In this document: in pieces, positions 1-7,845 of the stretch
Layout: each line of letters begins with the position of its first letter
Position numbering within the stretch: the stretch's first letter is position 1
From: Candidatus Paceibacterota bacterium
GTDB lineage: Bacteria; Verrucomicrobiota; Verrucomicrobiia; Limisphaerales; UBA8199
Length of the DNA stretch: 64,000 nt
Assembly: GCA_035452965.1 (NCBI GenBank)
Contig: DAOTCE010000001.1
Location: 372,001-436,000 of the forward strand
Direction of reading: 5' to 3'
Translations under genes and position numbers: made by a program
The notes under the pieces: model-generated
What the model was told of the DNA's origin: nothing
Databases searched by the model: none
What the model saw: only the letters and a program-made list of their open reading frames with translations

Positions 1-1357
1 AGCCCAGGATCAGCAGGAACCAGCCGTTGGCCCACTGGCCCATCCTCCGGCGCGATGACGTGAAGTGCAGCAAAGGGAACAGGGCCAGTGGCAGCATCAG
101 CCCGAGGGTTACCTGGCTGAGATTGATCAGGTCCGTGATGCTGTCCGCTCCGCGCACGCTGACCAGCCAGACTGCCGGAATAACGGCGAACAGGCGGGAG
201 ATCATCCGCCGAATCCACGGACGAAGGCGCCAGCGCATGAAGCCCTCCATCACCACCTGTCCGGCCAGGGTACCGGTGATCGTGCTGCTTTGGCCGCTGG
301 CCAGCAGCGCCACGGCGAACAGCGTGCTGGCCAGGCTCGTTCCCAGCAGCGGGGCCAGCGTCAGGTGCGCCACCAGGATCCAGTCGCTGTCGGCACCAAA
401 TCTCACCACCTCGCCCCCCGCCACGGTCACGCTCTCTTTGCCATAGAACACCAACGCCGCCAGCACCAAAATCCCCGCGTTGACCAGGAAGGCGATCGCC
501 AGCGCCGCGGTGGAGTCAATCGTGTTGAAGCGAATGGCGGTGCGGATCGAAGCCTCGTCGCGCCGCAGTTTCCGGGATTGAACCAGCGCCGAGTGCAGGA
601 AGAGATTATGCGGCATCACCGTCGCTCCGATGATGCCAATGGCCACTACCAGCATGCCGTTCTCGCGAAAGCCGGGCCGCGCCAATGCCTGGCCCATTTC
701 CAGGAAGCTCGGCTGCGTCTGAGGCAGCACAAAGATCTCCAGGCCGTAGCAGACGCCAATCGTTGCCACCAGAACCGCCACGATGGCCTCCAGCATTCTC
801 ATGCCCACCCCTCGCAACGCCAGCAGCAGCAGCACGTCGAACGCGGTAATGAAGATCCCCCAGGTTAGTGGGATGCTAAACAGCAGGTTTAGCGCTACCG
901 CGCTGCCCAGTAATTCGGCCAGGTCGGTCGCCGCCACCGCGAGTTCCATCGCGATCCAGTAGGGCCAGCGGGACCATTTGGGGTACCAGTCCCTGCAAGC
1001 CCGAGCGAGGTCCTTGCCGGTCGCCACGCCCAGCCGGGCCGAAAGGACCTGCAGGATCACCGCCATGAAGCTCGCCAGCGCCACGATCCACAGCAGGCCG
1101 TACTTGAACTGCGCGCCCGCCGCCAGGTCCGTGCCCCAGTTGCCGGGGTCCATGTAGCCCACGCTCACCAGGATGGCCGGTCCCACAAACGCGCGCCATT
1201 GGCGCCAGAACCCGGCCGAGTGTGGCGGTACGGGAACGGTGCCGTGGATGCCTTCGAGCGACACCTGCCCGCCGGGGACTTCCGGCGTTGGAGAATAGGC
1301 AGTGTGGCGGCCGGCGTCGGCGCTGGCGTCGGCTGCCGGTCTCGAACCATTCCTCAT
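1..1357 (-). CDS. mntH: Nramp-family divalent metal (Mn2+/Fe2+) transporter, 3' end outside window
   Basis: Proton-coupled inner-membrane importer of Mn2+/Fe2+. Reading the minus strand from the ATG at 1357 gives a ~50-residue Pro/Ala-rich N-terminal tail, then GPAILVSVGYMDPGNWGTDL. This contains the DPGN metal-binding motif of TM1 in the Nramp family. Alternating hydrophobic helices follow, and the frame stays open to base 1 (MGQWANGWFLLILG near the edge, typical of a late helix). About 452 codons are visible, so only the last few residues are likely missing. The start is the most upstream ATG in frame; a later start nearer the first helix is possible. The overlapping plus-strand open frames are antisense artefacts. 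The family is well supported by the motif; metal preference is inferred. Confidence 0.88.
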   Translation of the reverse strand, partial: MRNGSRPAADASADAGRHTAYSPTPEVPGGQVSLEGIHGTVPVPPHSAGFWRQWRAFVGPAILVSVGYMDPGNWGTDLAAGAQFKYGLLWIVALASFMAVILQVLSARLGVATGKDLARACRDWYPKWSRWPYWIAMELAVAATDLAELLGSAVALNLLFSIPLTWGIFITAFDVLLLLALRGVGMRMLEAIVAVLVATIGVCYGLEIFVLPQTQPSFLEMGQALARPGFRENGMLVVAIGIIGATVMPHNLFLHSALVQSRKLRRDEASIRTAIRFNTIDSTAALAIAFLVNAGILVLAALVFYGKESVTVAGGEVVRFGADSDWILVAHLTLAPLLGTSLASTLFAVALLASGQSSTITGTLAGQVVMEGFMRWRLRPWIRRMISRLFAVIPAVWLVSVRGADSITDLINLSQVTLGLMLPLALFPLLHFTSSRRRMGQWANGWFLLILG

Positions 1358-1570
1358 CCCGGGCACCCCCCGCCTTGGCCACCCGGAACTATAGAATACC
1401 GGGCAACACTTAGCTTCTGTGCCATGCCCTACTCCTTACTGCATCGTGGATGTTGTTGCAAACAGGATGTGTCTGCTCGAACAGTGACCAAGCCCCCTTG
1501 GCGGTTCGATTCGACCTGCGCCCGCTTCCGGGCTGTCGTTAATCCGGCCACTCCGTTCGACCAGGATGGA

Positions 1571-1588
1571 GCACGCCAGTTGGCGTGC
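1571..1588 (-). terminator. Hairpin directly after the barrel remnant's stop codon
   Basis: Perfect 8-bp inverted repeat GCACGCCA/TGGCGTGC with a 2-base loop. It starts one base beyond the TAA at 1589-1591 on the minus strand. No U-tract follows, so intrinsic termination is doubtful, but the position supports 1589 as a genuine old 3' gene end. Confidence 0.35.
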
Positions 1589-1774
1589 TTATGGCAACAT
1601 TATGCCGATGGCGTAGGAACCGCCGCATTGAGGCGTGATATCCTCGGCGTCATCATACTGCAACCATTGTGCCCCGGCGGTCACCTTGATGAACACATTG
1701 TCGGTAATGTTCCAGCGGATCCCGGCGCCCACGTTCCAGGTGAAGGCGATCTCGGAATAGTAATCGTAGTATGA
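1589..1774 (-). pseudogene. 3' remnant of an outer-membrane beta-barrel protein
   Basis: About 60 sense codons end in TAA and read SYYDYYSEIAFTWNVGAGIR, then alternating polar/hydrophobic strands (WNITDNVFIKVTAGAQWLQY) and a terminal SYAIGIMLP. Alternating amphipathic strands with Gly/aromatic residues are typical of the last strands of a transmembrane barrel. An in-frame stop (1775-1777) lies directly upstream with no start codon. A neighbouring frame carries a Pro-rich stretch ending PPDNH that could be the frameshifted continuation. I read it as the tail of a lost porin-like gene. The exact family cannot be told. Confidence 0.5.
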
Positions 1775-1854
1775 TTATCGGGCGGCATGGGATGGCTTGG
1801 AGGTGCCGGAGATTCAGGCTGGGGAGGCCTGGCGCACACCCCCTTCAAATTCCA

Positions 1855-1884
1855 TTGAAAGTGCCCGCCCGACTTGCATAGCAT
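1855..1884 (+). promoter_or_regulatory. Possible sigma-70 promoter of eno
   Basis: TTGAAA (1855-1860), 18-base spacer, TAGCAT (1879-1884). Transcription would begin near 1891. This leaves a ~20-base leader to the ATG at 1911 and only ~5 bases to the alternative ATG at 1896. Moderate match only. Confidence 0.35.
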
Positions 1885-1910
1885 CCCTCTCGCTAATGAA
1901 GAATCTAAAC

Positions 1911-3212
1911 ATGAACAAGATCAAGAAAGTCAGTGCACTGGAAATTCTGGACTCACGCGGCAACCCGACTGTCTCGGTGACGGTTACGCTGTCCAATGGC
2001 ATCACCGCAACCGCCAGCGTGCCTTCGGGCGCGTCCACCGGCATCCGGGAAGCCGTGGAATTGCGCGACGGCAACGCCAAACGTTACATGGGCAAAGGCG
2101 TGCTTAAGGCCGTGGCGAACGTCAACAAGTTCATCGCGCCGAAAGTCGTGCGCAAATCGCCGCACGCGCAGAAGGAGATTGACGACCTGATGTGCAAGCT
2201 CGACGGCACGGACACCAAAGCGAAGCTGGGTGCCAATGCCCTGCTCGGCGTGTCCATGGCCGTCTGCCGGGCGGCGGCGATGGACGCGGGTGTGCCACTC
2301 TACCAGCATATCCGGAAGCTGTTCGGGGCCAAGGCCAGCGCGCCCTACATCCTGCCGGCGCCGATGATGAACGTGCTCAACGGCGGGGCGCACGCGACCA
2401 ACAACGTGGATTTCCAGGAGTTCATGCTCTTCCCGCTGGGAGCGCCGACGTTCTCGGAGGCCCTGCGCTACGGTGCGGAGACCTTCCACACGCTGAAAAA
2501 GCTGTTGCAGAAGCGCGGTTTGGTGACGGCGGTGGGCGATGAGGGCGGGTTCGCCCCGAACCTCAAGACCAACACCGAAGCGGTGCAGGTCATCCTGGAG
2601 GCCATCCGCGCGGCGGGCTACAAGCCGGGCAAGCAAATCTCCATCGCCCTGGACCCGGCAGCCAGCGAGTTCTACGACGAGGGCACCTATGTGATGAAGA
2701 AGTCCGATCGCTCGCGCAAGACCCCCGCCCAGATGGTGGCGCTGTGGAGCCAGTGGGTGAAGCAGTATCCGATAGTGTCGCTCGAAGACGGCATGGGCGA
2801 AGAAGACCGCGCGGGCTGGCTGGCGCTGACCAAGGCGCTCGGCAAGAAAGCGCAACTGGTGGGCGACGACCTGTTCGTGACCAACCCGACGATCTTCCGC
2901 GAGGGCATCCGCGACGGCCTCGCCAACGCCATCCTCATCAAGCTGAACCAGATTGGCACGGTGTCCGAGACCCTCGAAGCCGTGGCAATGGCACAAAAGG
3001 CGGGCTACGGCGCGGTGATCTCGCACCGGTCCGGCGAGACGGAGGACGCGTTCATCGCGGACCTGGCTGTCGGCACCAACGCGGGCCAAATCAAGACCGG
3101 TTCGGCCTGCCGCTCCGAGCGCATCGCGAAATACAACCGGTTGCTGGCCATCGAGCAGGAACTGGGGAAGAAGGCGCGATACGGCGGCCCGTTGTTCCGG
3201 AAGAGCAAGTAA
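1911..3212 (+). CDS. eno: Enolase (phosphopyruvate hydratase)
   Basis: Cytoplasmic glycolytic enzyme interconverting 2-phosphoglycerate and phosphoenolpyruvate. The 433 residues match the normal length. The family hallmarks are intact: ALEILDSRGNPTV at the N-terminus, MNVLNGGAHATNNVDFQEFM, GDEGGFAPN (catalytic Glu), ALDPAASEF and SLEDG (Mg2+ ligands), GDDLFVTN (third ligand), LIKLNQIGT (catalytic Lys) and SHRSGETED. I chose the ATG at 1911 because MNKIKKVSALEILDSRG fits the family start; an ATG at 1896 would add five residues. A strong hairpin follows at 3244-3271, so the gene is probably monocistronic. Confidence 0.97.
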   Translation: MNKIKKVSALEILDSRGNPTVSVTVTLSNGITATASVPSGASTGIREAVELRDGNAKRYMGKGVLKAVANVNKFIAPKVVRKSPHAQKEIDDLMCKLDGTDTKAKLGANALLGVSMAVCRAAAMDAGVPLYQHIRKLFGAKASAPYILPAPMMNVLNGGAHATNNVDFQEFMLFPLGAPTFSEALRYGAETFHTLKKLLQKRGLVTAVGDEGGFAPNLKTNTEAVQVILEAIRAAGYKPGKQISIALDPAASEFYDEGTYVMKKSDRSRKTPAQMVALWSQWVKQYPIVSLEDGMGEEDRAGWLALTKALGKKAQLVGDDLFVTNPTIFREGIRDGLANAILIKLNQIGTVSETLEAVAMAQKAGYGAVISHRSGETEDAFIADLAVGTNAGQIKTGSACRSERIAKYNRLLAIEQELGKKARYGGPLFRKSK

Positions 3213-3243
3213 GCTGCTGCCGGTTCAGTTCAATTAAGCACGC

Positions 3244-3274
3244 GCAAGGCCCGGCCCCGGCCGGGTCTTGCTTT
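3244..3274 (+). terminator. Rho-independent terminator after eno
   Basis: 13-bp GC-rich inverted repeat (3244-3256 with 3259-3271, one G-T mismatch; left arm GCAAGGCCCGGCC) with a 2-base loop, followed by CTTTGTACTT. It lies 32 bases past the enolase stop. The T-run is short, but the stem is strong. Confidence 0.55.
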
Positions 3275-3312
3275 GTACTTAGGCGTTTCCCTATCCGGGC
3301 GGGCGTGGTTAA

Positions 3313-3852
3313 ATGCGGAACATGAAGATCGAAGCCTTGCACATCGGCATGAGGGTCCGCCACCCGCAATACGGGGTCGGCGCGGTGAAGGCCATCGCGG
3401 AGGCAACTGCGGAGATCCAGTTCGATGACGGGCGGCGGACGGTAGCGCCGGAACCAAGCGGGCTGGAGCAAGCGGAACCCCAAGCCAGCATCCGGGGACT
3501 GGACTTGCCGCTGGCCCAAGTGGTCCAGCAAACGGTGGATGCGACGATTCGCAAGCTGGGGCTGGAGAAGCCGGACTCCGTGGTGGAACAGCTTGCCGCC
3601 CGGTGGCACCGGGGCAAGGCGGTGCTGCACCCTGCGGATCCCTCCTTGCAGACCAAGGAAGTGCCCATGGAAACCTTCTTCCACAAGGTGGTGATGATCC
3701 GCAACAACTTGCGCGTGCTGGAGCAGAAGATCAACGCCCACCCGCAGCTCAGCGACGGCGAGAAAGTCGAAATGCAGCAATACATCACGCGCTCTTACGG
3801 CTCGCTGACGACGTTTAACCTGCTGTTCAAGGAGAAGGAAGACGCGTTTTAG
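3313..3852 (+). CDS. Conserved hypothetical protein with an N-terminal SH3/Tudor-like segment
   Basis: 179 residues, no signal peptide or membrane segment. Residues ~8-45 (HIGMRVRHPQYGVGAVKAI ... FDDGRRTVAPE) resemble the small beta-barrel found at the C-terminus of UvrD/PcrA helicases and in CarD-like proteins. These bind RNA polymerase or nucleic acid. The rest is helical and charged (VVQQTVDATIRKLGLEKPDS; MIRNNLRVLEQKINAHPQLS) and may form a coiled bundle. The start may be this ATG or the one three codons on (MKIEALHIG). It sits alone between the eno terminator and the next gene. The function is unknown; the Tudor-like reading is inference from pattern. Confidence 0.7.
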   Translation: MRNMKIEALHIGMRVRHPQYGVGAVKAIAEATAEIQFDDGRRTVAPEPSGLEQAEPQASIRGLDLPLAQVVQQTVDATIRKLGLEKPDSVVEQLAARWHRGKAVLHPADPSLQTKEVPMETFFHKVVMIRNNLRVLEQKINAHPQLSDGEKVEMQQYITRSYGSLTTFNLLFKEKEDAF

Positions 3853-3901
3853 GATTGGAGATCGGAGATCGGTAATCAACAATTGGTGAAACTGAATCAA
3901 T

Positions 3902-4738
3902 ATGAAGAATGAGACATTGACTGAACGCGTGGCGGTGTGCAGCTGGTCGTTGCAGCCTGCCAGCCCGCAGGACCTGATCGCAAAATTGCAGGCCACCGGC
4001 ATCCGCCGCGTGCAGCTCGCGCTGGATCCGCTGCGCGAATCGCCGGCGGTGTGGGGCGAGACGGCGGCCCTGTTCCGCCAGCACGGCATGAGCATTGTGT
4101 CGGGCATGTTCGGCTGCGTGGGGGAGGATTACTCGACCCTGGACACCATCCGGGCCAGTGGCGGCATCGCGCCCGATGCCACGTGGGAACAGAACCGCGC
4201 TAATGTGCGCGCCACCGTCGCCCTGGCGCGGCAGATGGGCCTCAAGCTGGTGACTTTCCACGCGGGCTTTCTGCCGCACGACGAGAAAGATCCCGGCTTC
4301 GTCAAGATGCTGGGCCGCTTGGGCGAAACGGCGGACGTATTTCAGGCCGCGAACATCATACTGGGCCTGGAGACCGGGCAGGAAACGGCGCCGGCGCTGG
4401 TCCAGCTCCTGCAAAAGCTCAACCGCCCGAACGTCGGGGTCAACTTCGACCCCGCCAACATGATCCTCTACGATAAGGGCAATCCGATCGAGGCGCTGCG
4501 CCTGCTCGGGCCGTGGATTCGGCAAGTGCACATCAAAGACGCGCGCCGGACGAAAGTGCCGGGCACCTGGGGCGAGGAAGTCACCGTCGGCACCGGCGAA
4601 GTGGACTGGAAGGCGTTCTTTGGAGCGCTGCGGGAAGTGAAGTTCGGCGGTGATTGCGTCATCGAGCGCGAAGCCGGCAGTCAGCGGGTAGCCGACATCC
4701 GCACGGCCAGGGAAGTAGTGGCCGCGGCGGGTGCTTGA
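3902..4738 (+). CDS. Sugar phosphate isomerase/epimerase (xylose isomerase-like TIM barrel)
   Basis: 278 residues, cytoplasmic. The fold signals of the AP endonuclease 2/xylose-isomerase-like family are present: KLVTFHAGFLPHD, LGLETGQETAPALVQLL (metal-binding Glu region), VGVNFDPANMILY (Asn/Asp ligands), VHIKDARRTK (His) and CVIEREAG near the C-terminus (last Glu ligand). The metal-site residues H, E, D, H and E all seem present, so it should be catalytically competent. The substrate cannot be told; such proteins often act on keto-sugars or inositol derivatives. No clear Shine-Dalgarno sequence precedes the ATG. It is 49 bases downstream of the previous gene and may be cotranscribed. Confidence 0.85.
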   Translation: MKNETLTERVAVCSWSLQPASPQDLIAKLQATGIRRVQLALDPLRESPAVWGETAALFRQHGMSIVSGMFGCVGEDYSTLDTIRASGGIAPDATWEQNRANVRATVALARQMGLKLVTFHAGFLPHDEKDPGFVKMLGRLGETADVFQAANIILGLETGQETAPALVQLLQKLNRPNVGVNFDPANMILYDKGNPIEALRLLGPWIRQVHIKDARRTKVPGTWGEEVTVGTGEVDWKAFFGALREVKFGGDCVIEREAGSQRVADIRTAREVVAAAGA

Positions 4739-4748
4739 AGTATCCGGT

Positions 4749-4862
4749 TCAGCAATTGAATCGGTAGTGATGGACTGGGTGGCCGGTGACCATGCGGTCG
4801 AGCCGGATCTCGCGCAGCGCCGGCAGGCGCTGCCCGACGTCTGCAAGCGGCTTGATTCTGTG
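4749..4862 (-). pseudogene. Short coding-like 3' remnant, family unknown
   Basis: Between two plus-strand genes the minus strand carries 37 codons, with strongly G/C third positions, ending in TGA. They read HRIKPLADVGQRLPALREIR then LDRMVTGHPVHHYRFNC. An in-frame stop lies directly upstream, and no start codon is apparent. The codon pattern suggests the tail of a lost gene rather than random sequence. I cannot assign a family. Confidence 0.3.
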
Positions 4863-4905
4863 CTACATTCGGGGCTTAGTAGAACATGAAAGCGAGAAGG
4901 ACTGA

Positions 4906-6183
4906 ATGTTGGCGACGCCTGAACTGATTCAGGAAGCGGCCCTGCCGTATCGGCTGGGCGAAGTGCTGCCGCGCTGGTTGCGCGAAGTGCCGTTGTACCA
5001 GCGGGCGGGCGAGCGGCCGCGCGTCCCCGGCGGGGCGATGTCACTGGCGGAACTGCGCCGGCTGCCGCTGATTACCAAGCAGGACATCCGCCGCGATTTC
5101 CCGCACAACTTCCTGCGGGCGGGCGTTGAGCTGGAGATGCTGCTGGACCAGGATTTGGTGGAGTTGGAGCAGACCTCCGGCACCTCGGAGGAACGCACGC
5201 CGCTGCTGCTTGGGCGCGGCTGGTGGGCGGAGCAGGAGGAGCGGGCGCTGCGGCTCAACCCGTTTGTCGCCGCCACGCTCGACGAGTTTCCCGGCGCGCG
5301 GCGGGTGACGATCAATTCACCAGTGTGCAGCGGGGATATATGCTATTCGGGCGTGCCCTCGCGAGCCGACCGCGTGGTCGGCAACGCGCTCTTCGTCAGC
5401 CTCTCGCGCTATCCGTTTCTCTGGAGCGAAACCGAGCTGGCGCGGATGGCCGCGGAAGCGGTTGAGTGGCAGCCGCGGTTCCTGGACGTGGACCCGGTCT
5501 ATGGCATGCTGTTCGCGCGTTACTGCGAGCGGCGCGGCATTTGCCTGCCGTCCCTGCGGTTCATTATCGCCAGCTACGAATTTGTCAGCTCCGTGCACCG
5601 GCGGGTTCTGGAGCGCGTGTTCCGGGTGCCGGTCTTTAACCTGTACGGCTCGACCGAAACCGGCCACCTGCTGATGGAGGTCCGCCCCGGCGAAATGGGC
5701 CCCAGTCTCCAAACCGCCCTGTTGGAAGAGCTCAACACCGACAGCCAGGGCGTAAGCGAGCTGGCCGTCACCACCCTCACGAATGAGTTCATGCCGCTCA
5801 TCCGCTATCGCATCGGCGATCTGGTTGAGCGACAGGAGCGGCCCTATCGCACCAGCTACACCGTGCATGGTCGCGCGGCGGACGCGTTCCAAACGCCGGA
5901 AGGCCGGCGGGTGACGACCTGGCAGATTGACCAGTGCTTTGCGAATCTGCCAGGCATCGCTCACTACCAACTATGCGAGCGCGCGGGCGGCGAATGGCTG
6001 CTTCGCTGCGTGCCGGACTCCGCGCCCCCCACCGCGGCGCAGATTGAAGAATTGCGTCGGCGCCTGGCGCAGTTGCTCGGCGCTGGCGACAACCTGGCCG
6101 TTCAACAAACCGATCTGCTGGTGCCGGAGGGTTCTGGCAAGTTTCGGCTGGGCTATCCGGCTGCCCGGACCACGGGTCTCTAA
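4906..6183 (+). CDS. PaaK-like adenylate-forming enzyme (phenylacetate-CoA ligase / F390 synthetase family)
   Basis: 425 residues of the ANL superfamily. These enzymes activate a carboxylic acid as acyl-AMP and usually transfer it to CoA. Visible motifs are EQTSGTSEERTPLL (P-loop-like A3 region, residues ~88-100), NLYGSTETGHL (A5 motif), LIRYRIGDLVERQER (A7) and a short C-terminal lid domain ending in SGKFRLGYP with the expected lysine. The start is supported by AGAAGG five to six bases upstream. There is no neighbouring CoA or aromatic-degradation gene, so the substrate is unknown. A palindromic repeat follows at 6307. Confidence 0.8.
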   Translation: MLATPELIQEAALPYRLGEVLPRWLREVPLYQRAGERPRVPGGAMSLAELRRLPLITKQDIRRDFPHNFLRAGVELEMLLDQDLVELEQTSGTSEERTPLLLGRGWWAEQEERALRLNPFVAATLDEFPGARRVTINSPVCSGDICYSGVPSRADRVVGNALFVSLSRYPFLWSETELARMAAEAVEWQPRFLDVDPVYGMLFARYCERRGICLPSLRFIIASYEFVSSVHRRVLERVFRVPVFNLYGSTETGHLLMEVRPGEMGPSLQTALLEELNTDSQGVSELAVTTLTNEFMPLIRYRIGDLVERQERPYRTSYTVHGRAADAFQTPEGRRVTTWQIDQCFANLPGIAHYQLCERAGGEWLLRCVPDSAPPTAAQIEELRRRLAQLLGAGDNLAVQQTDLLVPEGSGKFRLGYPAARTTGL

Positions 6184-6306
6184 CCTGCGGATTCCGCCCT
6201 GGGACAACCAGGCGGGCGCTAATTACCGCATTCTATTGGCTCAATTCCCTGTTCCCGGACCGAATAGCCGCCCCGGTGTGACAACGTTGTGACACCCGTG
6301 ATACCC

Positions 6307-6350
6307 CGGTGTGTATCCCATGGGGAGCGCTCCCCATGGGATACACACCG
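6307..6350. repeat. Long palindromic repeat, copy 1
   Basis: Perfect 44-base palindrome centred at 6328/6329, with half-site GTGTATCCCATGGGGAGC. The same sequence recurs at 25796 and 59029. This copy lies between two convergent genes (4906-6183 and 6449-7822). In RNA it would form a 22-bp hairpin, but no T-run follows on either side. Confidence 0.9.
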
Positions 6351-6448
6351 TAGTCCCGCCGGATTGGCGCCGTTATATCGCCGTAATTGGCTTGGGCGTG
6401 GGGTGCTCCAGGCTTGGGGGGCGGGCGGAGCAGGTTCCGACCCGGGTG

Positions 6449-7822
6449 CTACGCCGGGTCCACGGAAAGGCCCTCCGCGCGGAAGCGCTGGAGTTTGTAG
6501 ATGAGGGCGCGGCGGCTGATGCCGAGTGCTTTGGCGGTTTCGGTGCGGTTGAAGTCGTGCTTGCGGAGCGCCTGGACGATGGCCTGCCGCTCGATTTCCG
6601 CCAGGCGCTCGGCATCCTGGAGTTCCGCGGGGGGGTCCGATTCGGCCCCGGCACGGACCTTGGCGGGCAGGTGCTCGGGCAGGATCAGCTCGCCCAGCGA
6701 GAGCAGCGCGGCGCGTTCCATCGCGTTGCGCAGCTCGCGGACGTTCCCGGGCCAGGCATAGCGCGCCAGGCAATCCGCGACGCCGGAGGCAAACCGCGCC
6801 TTGCCGCCGGTGAACTCCGCGATGAAGGCATTGGCCAGCGGCAGGATATCCTCCGGCCGCTCGCGCAGGGCGGGGATGTTGAGTTCGACGACGTTGAGTC
6901 GGTAAAAGAGGTCCTCGCGGAAACGGCCGGCATTGACTTCCTCTTCCAGATTGCGGTTCGTGGCCGCCAGGATGCGGGCGTTCGTGCGCAGTTCGACGTT
7001 GGAGCCGACGCGGTGGAAGCGCCCTTCCTGCGTGACGCGGAGCAGCTTGGCCTGCAGCGGCGGGGACATGTCGGCCACTTCATCCAGGAAGATGGTGCCC
7101 TCGTTGGCCAGTTCGAAGCGGCCGATCCGTTTCCCGGCCGCGCCGGTGAAGGCCCCTTTCTCGTGCCCGAACAGCTCGCTCTCCAGCAGGTTCTCCGGGA
7201 TGGCGGCGCAGTTGACTTTGACCAACGGGCCCCCGGCGCGGGGGCTCCAGGCATGGATGACATCGGCGAGCACTTCCTTGCCCACGCCGCTTTCGCCGCT
7301 GATCAGGATGCGGCTCTCGGAGGCGGCGATTAGCGACGCGTCATGGAAGACGGCCTGCATGAGCGGGCTCCTGGCCACCACTTGCGGTGGCAATTGCTTG
7401 TCGGCGCTGAACCGCACGGGTGCGGGTTTGGCAATGCCCGTGGCCTGCTGGACTGTGGCGAGCAGCTCGTCCAGGTCAATCGGCTTGGCCAGGTAATTGA
7501 GGGCGCCGTCGCGCATGGCGCCGACGGCCTCGCGGATGTCGGCGTAAGCGGTGACCAGCAGAATGGGCAGCACGGCGTGCTCGGTGCGCGCGCGGCGCAT
7601 CGTTTCCAGGCCCGAGAGGCCCGGCATGCGCACGTCGGAAATCATCATGCTGATTTGCCCGGCGCGAAGAATCTCCAGCGCCTCCTCGCCCGAGGCGGCG
7701 GTGACGGTGTCGAAGCCCTGACTGCGCAGGAACGAGTCCAGCAGGCTGCGCTGCCCGGGATCGTCATCAACGATCAGGATGCGCGGGCCTCTTGAACCGT
7801 GTTTGCGAAATTCTGTCGCCAT
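6449..7822 (-). CDS. Sigma-54-dependent response regulator (NtrC family)
   Basis: 457-residue activator of sigma-54 RNA polymerase. Receiver domain ~14-128 has the acidic triad (IVDDD), phospho-acceptor D63 in MISDVRMPG, and the conserved Lys in YLAKPID. AAA+ ATPase ~145-380 has Walker A GESGVGKE (176-183), the sigma-54-contacting GAFTGA loop (223-228) and Walker B IFLDEVADM. A C-terminal Fis-type HTH includes NRTETAKALGISRRALIYKL. All key residues are intact. The start lies 23 bases after the stop of the upstream radical SAM gene, so the two form an operon. No histidine kinase is in the window, so its partner is elsewhere. Targets are unknown. Confidence 0.94.
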   Translation of the reverse strand: MATEFRKHGSRGPRILIVDDDPGQRSLLDSFLRSQGFDTVTAASGEEALEILRAGQISMMISDVRMPGLSGLETMRRARTEHAVLPILLVTAYADIREAVGAMRDGALNYLAKPIDLDELLATVQQATGIAKPAPVRFSADKQLPPQVVARSPLMQAVFHDASLIAASESRILISGESGVGKEVLADVIHAWSPRAGGPLVKVNCAAIPENLLESELFGHEKGAFTGAAGKRIGRFELANEGTIFLDEVADMSPPLQAKLLRVTQEGRFHRVGSNVELRTNARILAATNRNLEEEVNAGRFREDLFYRLNVVELNIPALRERPEDILPLANAFIAEFTGGKARFASGVADCLARYAWPGNVRELRNAMERAALLSLGELILPEHLPAKVRAGAESDPPAELQDAERLAEIERQAIVQALRKHDFNRTETAKALGISRRALIYKLQRFRAEGLSVDPA

Positions 7823-7845
7823 CTGTGCGGGCCTGCCGCTCCGGT

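Larger units (their letters stand above)
1358..1910. other. Intergenic region between mntH and eno
   Basis: This 553-base gap holds no intact gene. It contains the tail of a degraded outer-membrane barrel gene (1589-1774, minus), a hairpin just past its stop (1571-1588), and a possible sigma-70 promoter for enolase (1855-1884). I see nothing further in 1358-1570. Confidence 0.6.

Noticed and set aside
65..868. 267-codon plus-strand open frame at the window start
   Set aside because: Gln/His/Arg-rich shadow of the Nramp transporter, which shows DPGN and membrane helices in the minus frame.
1953..3089. 378-codon open frame antisense to enolase
   Set aside because: It is the high-GC reverse frame of a certain gene; the translation is Arg/His/Val-rich with no motif.
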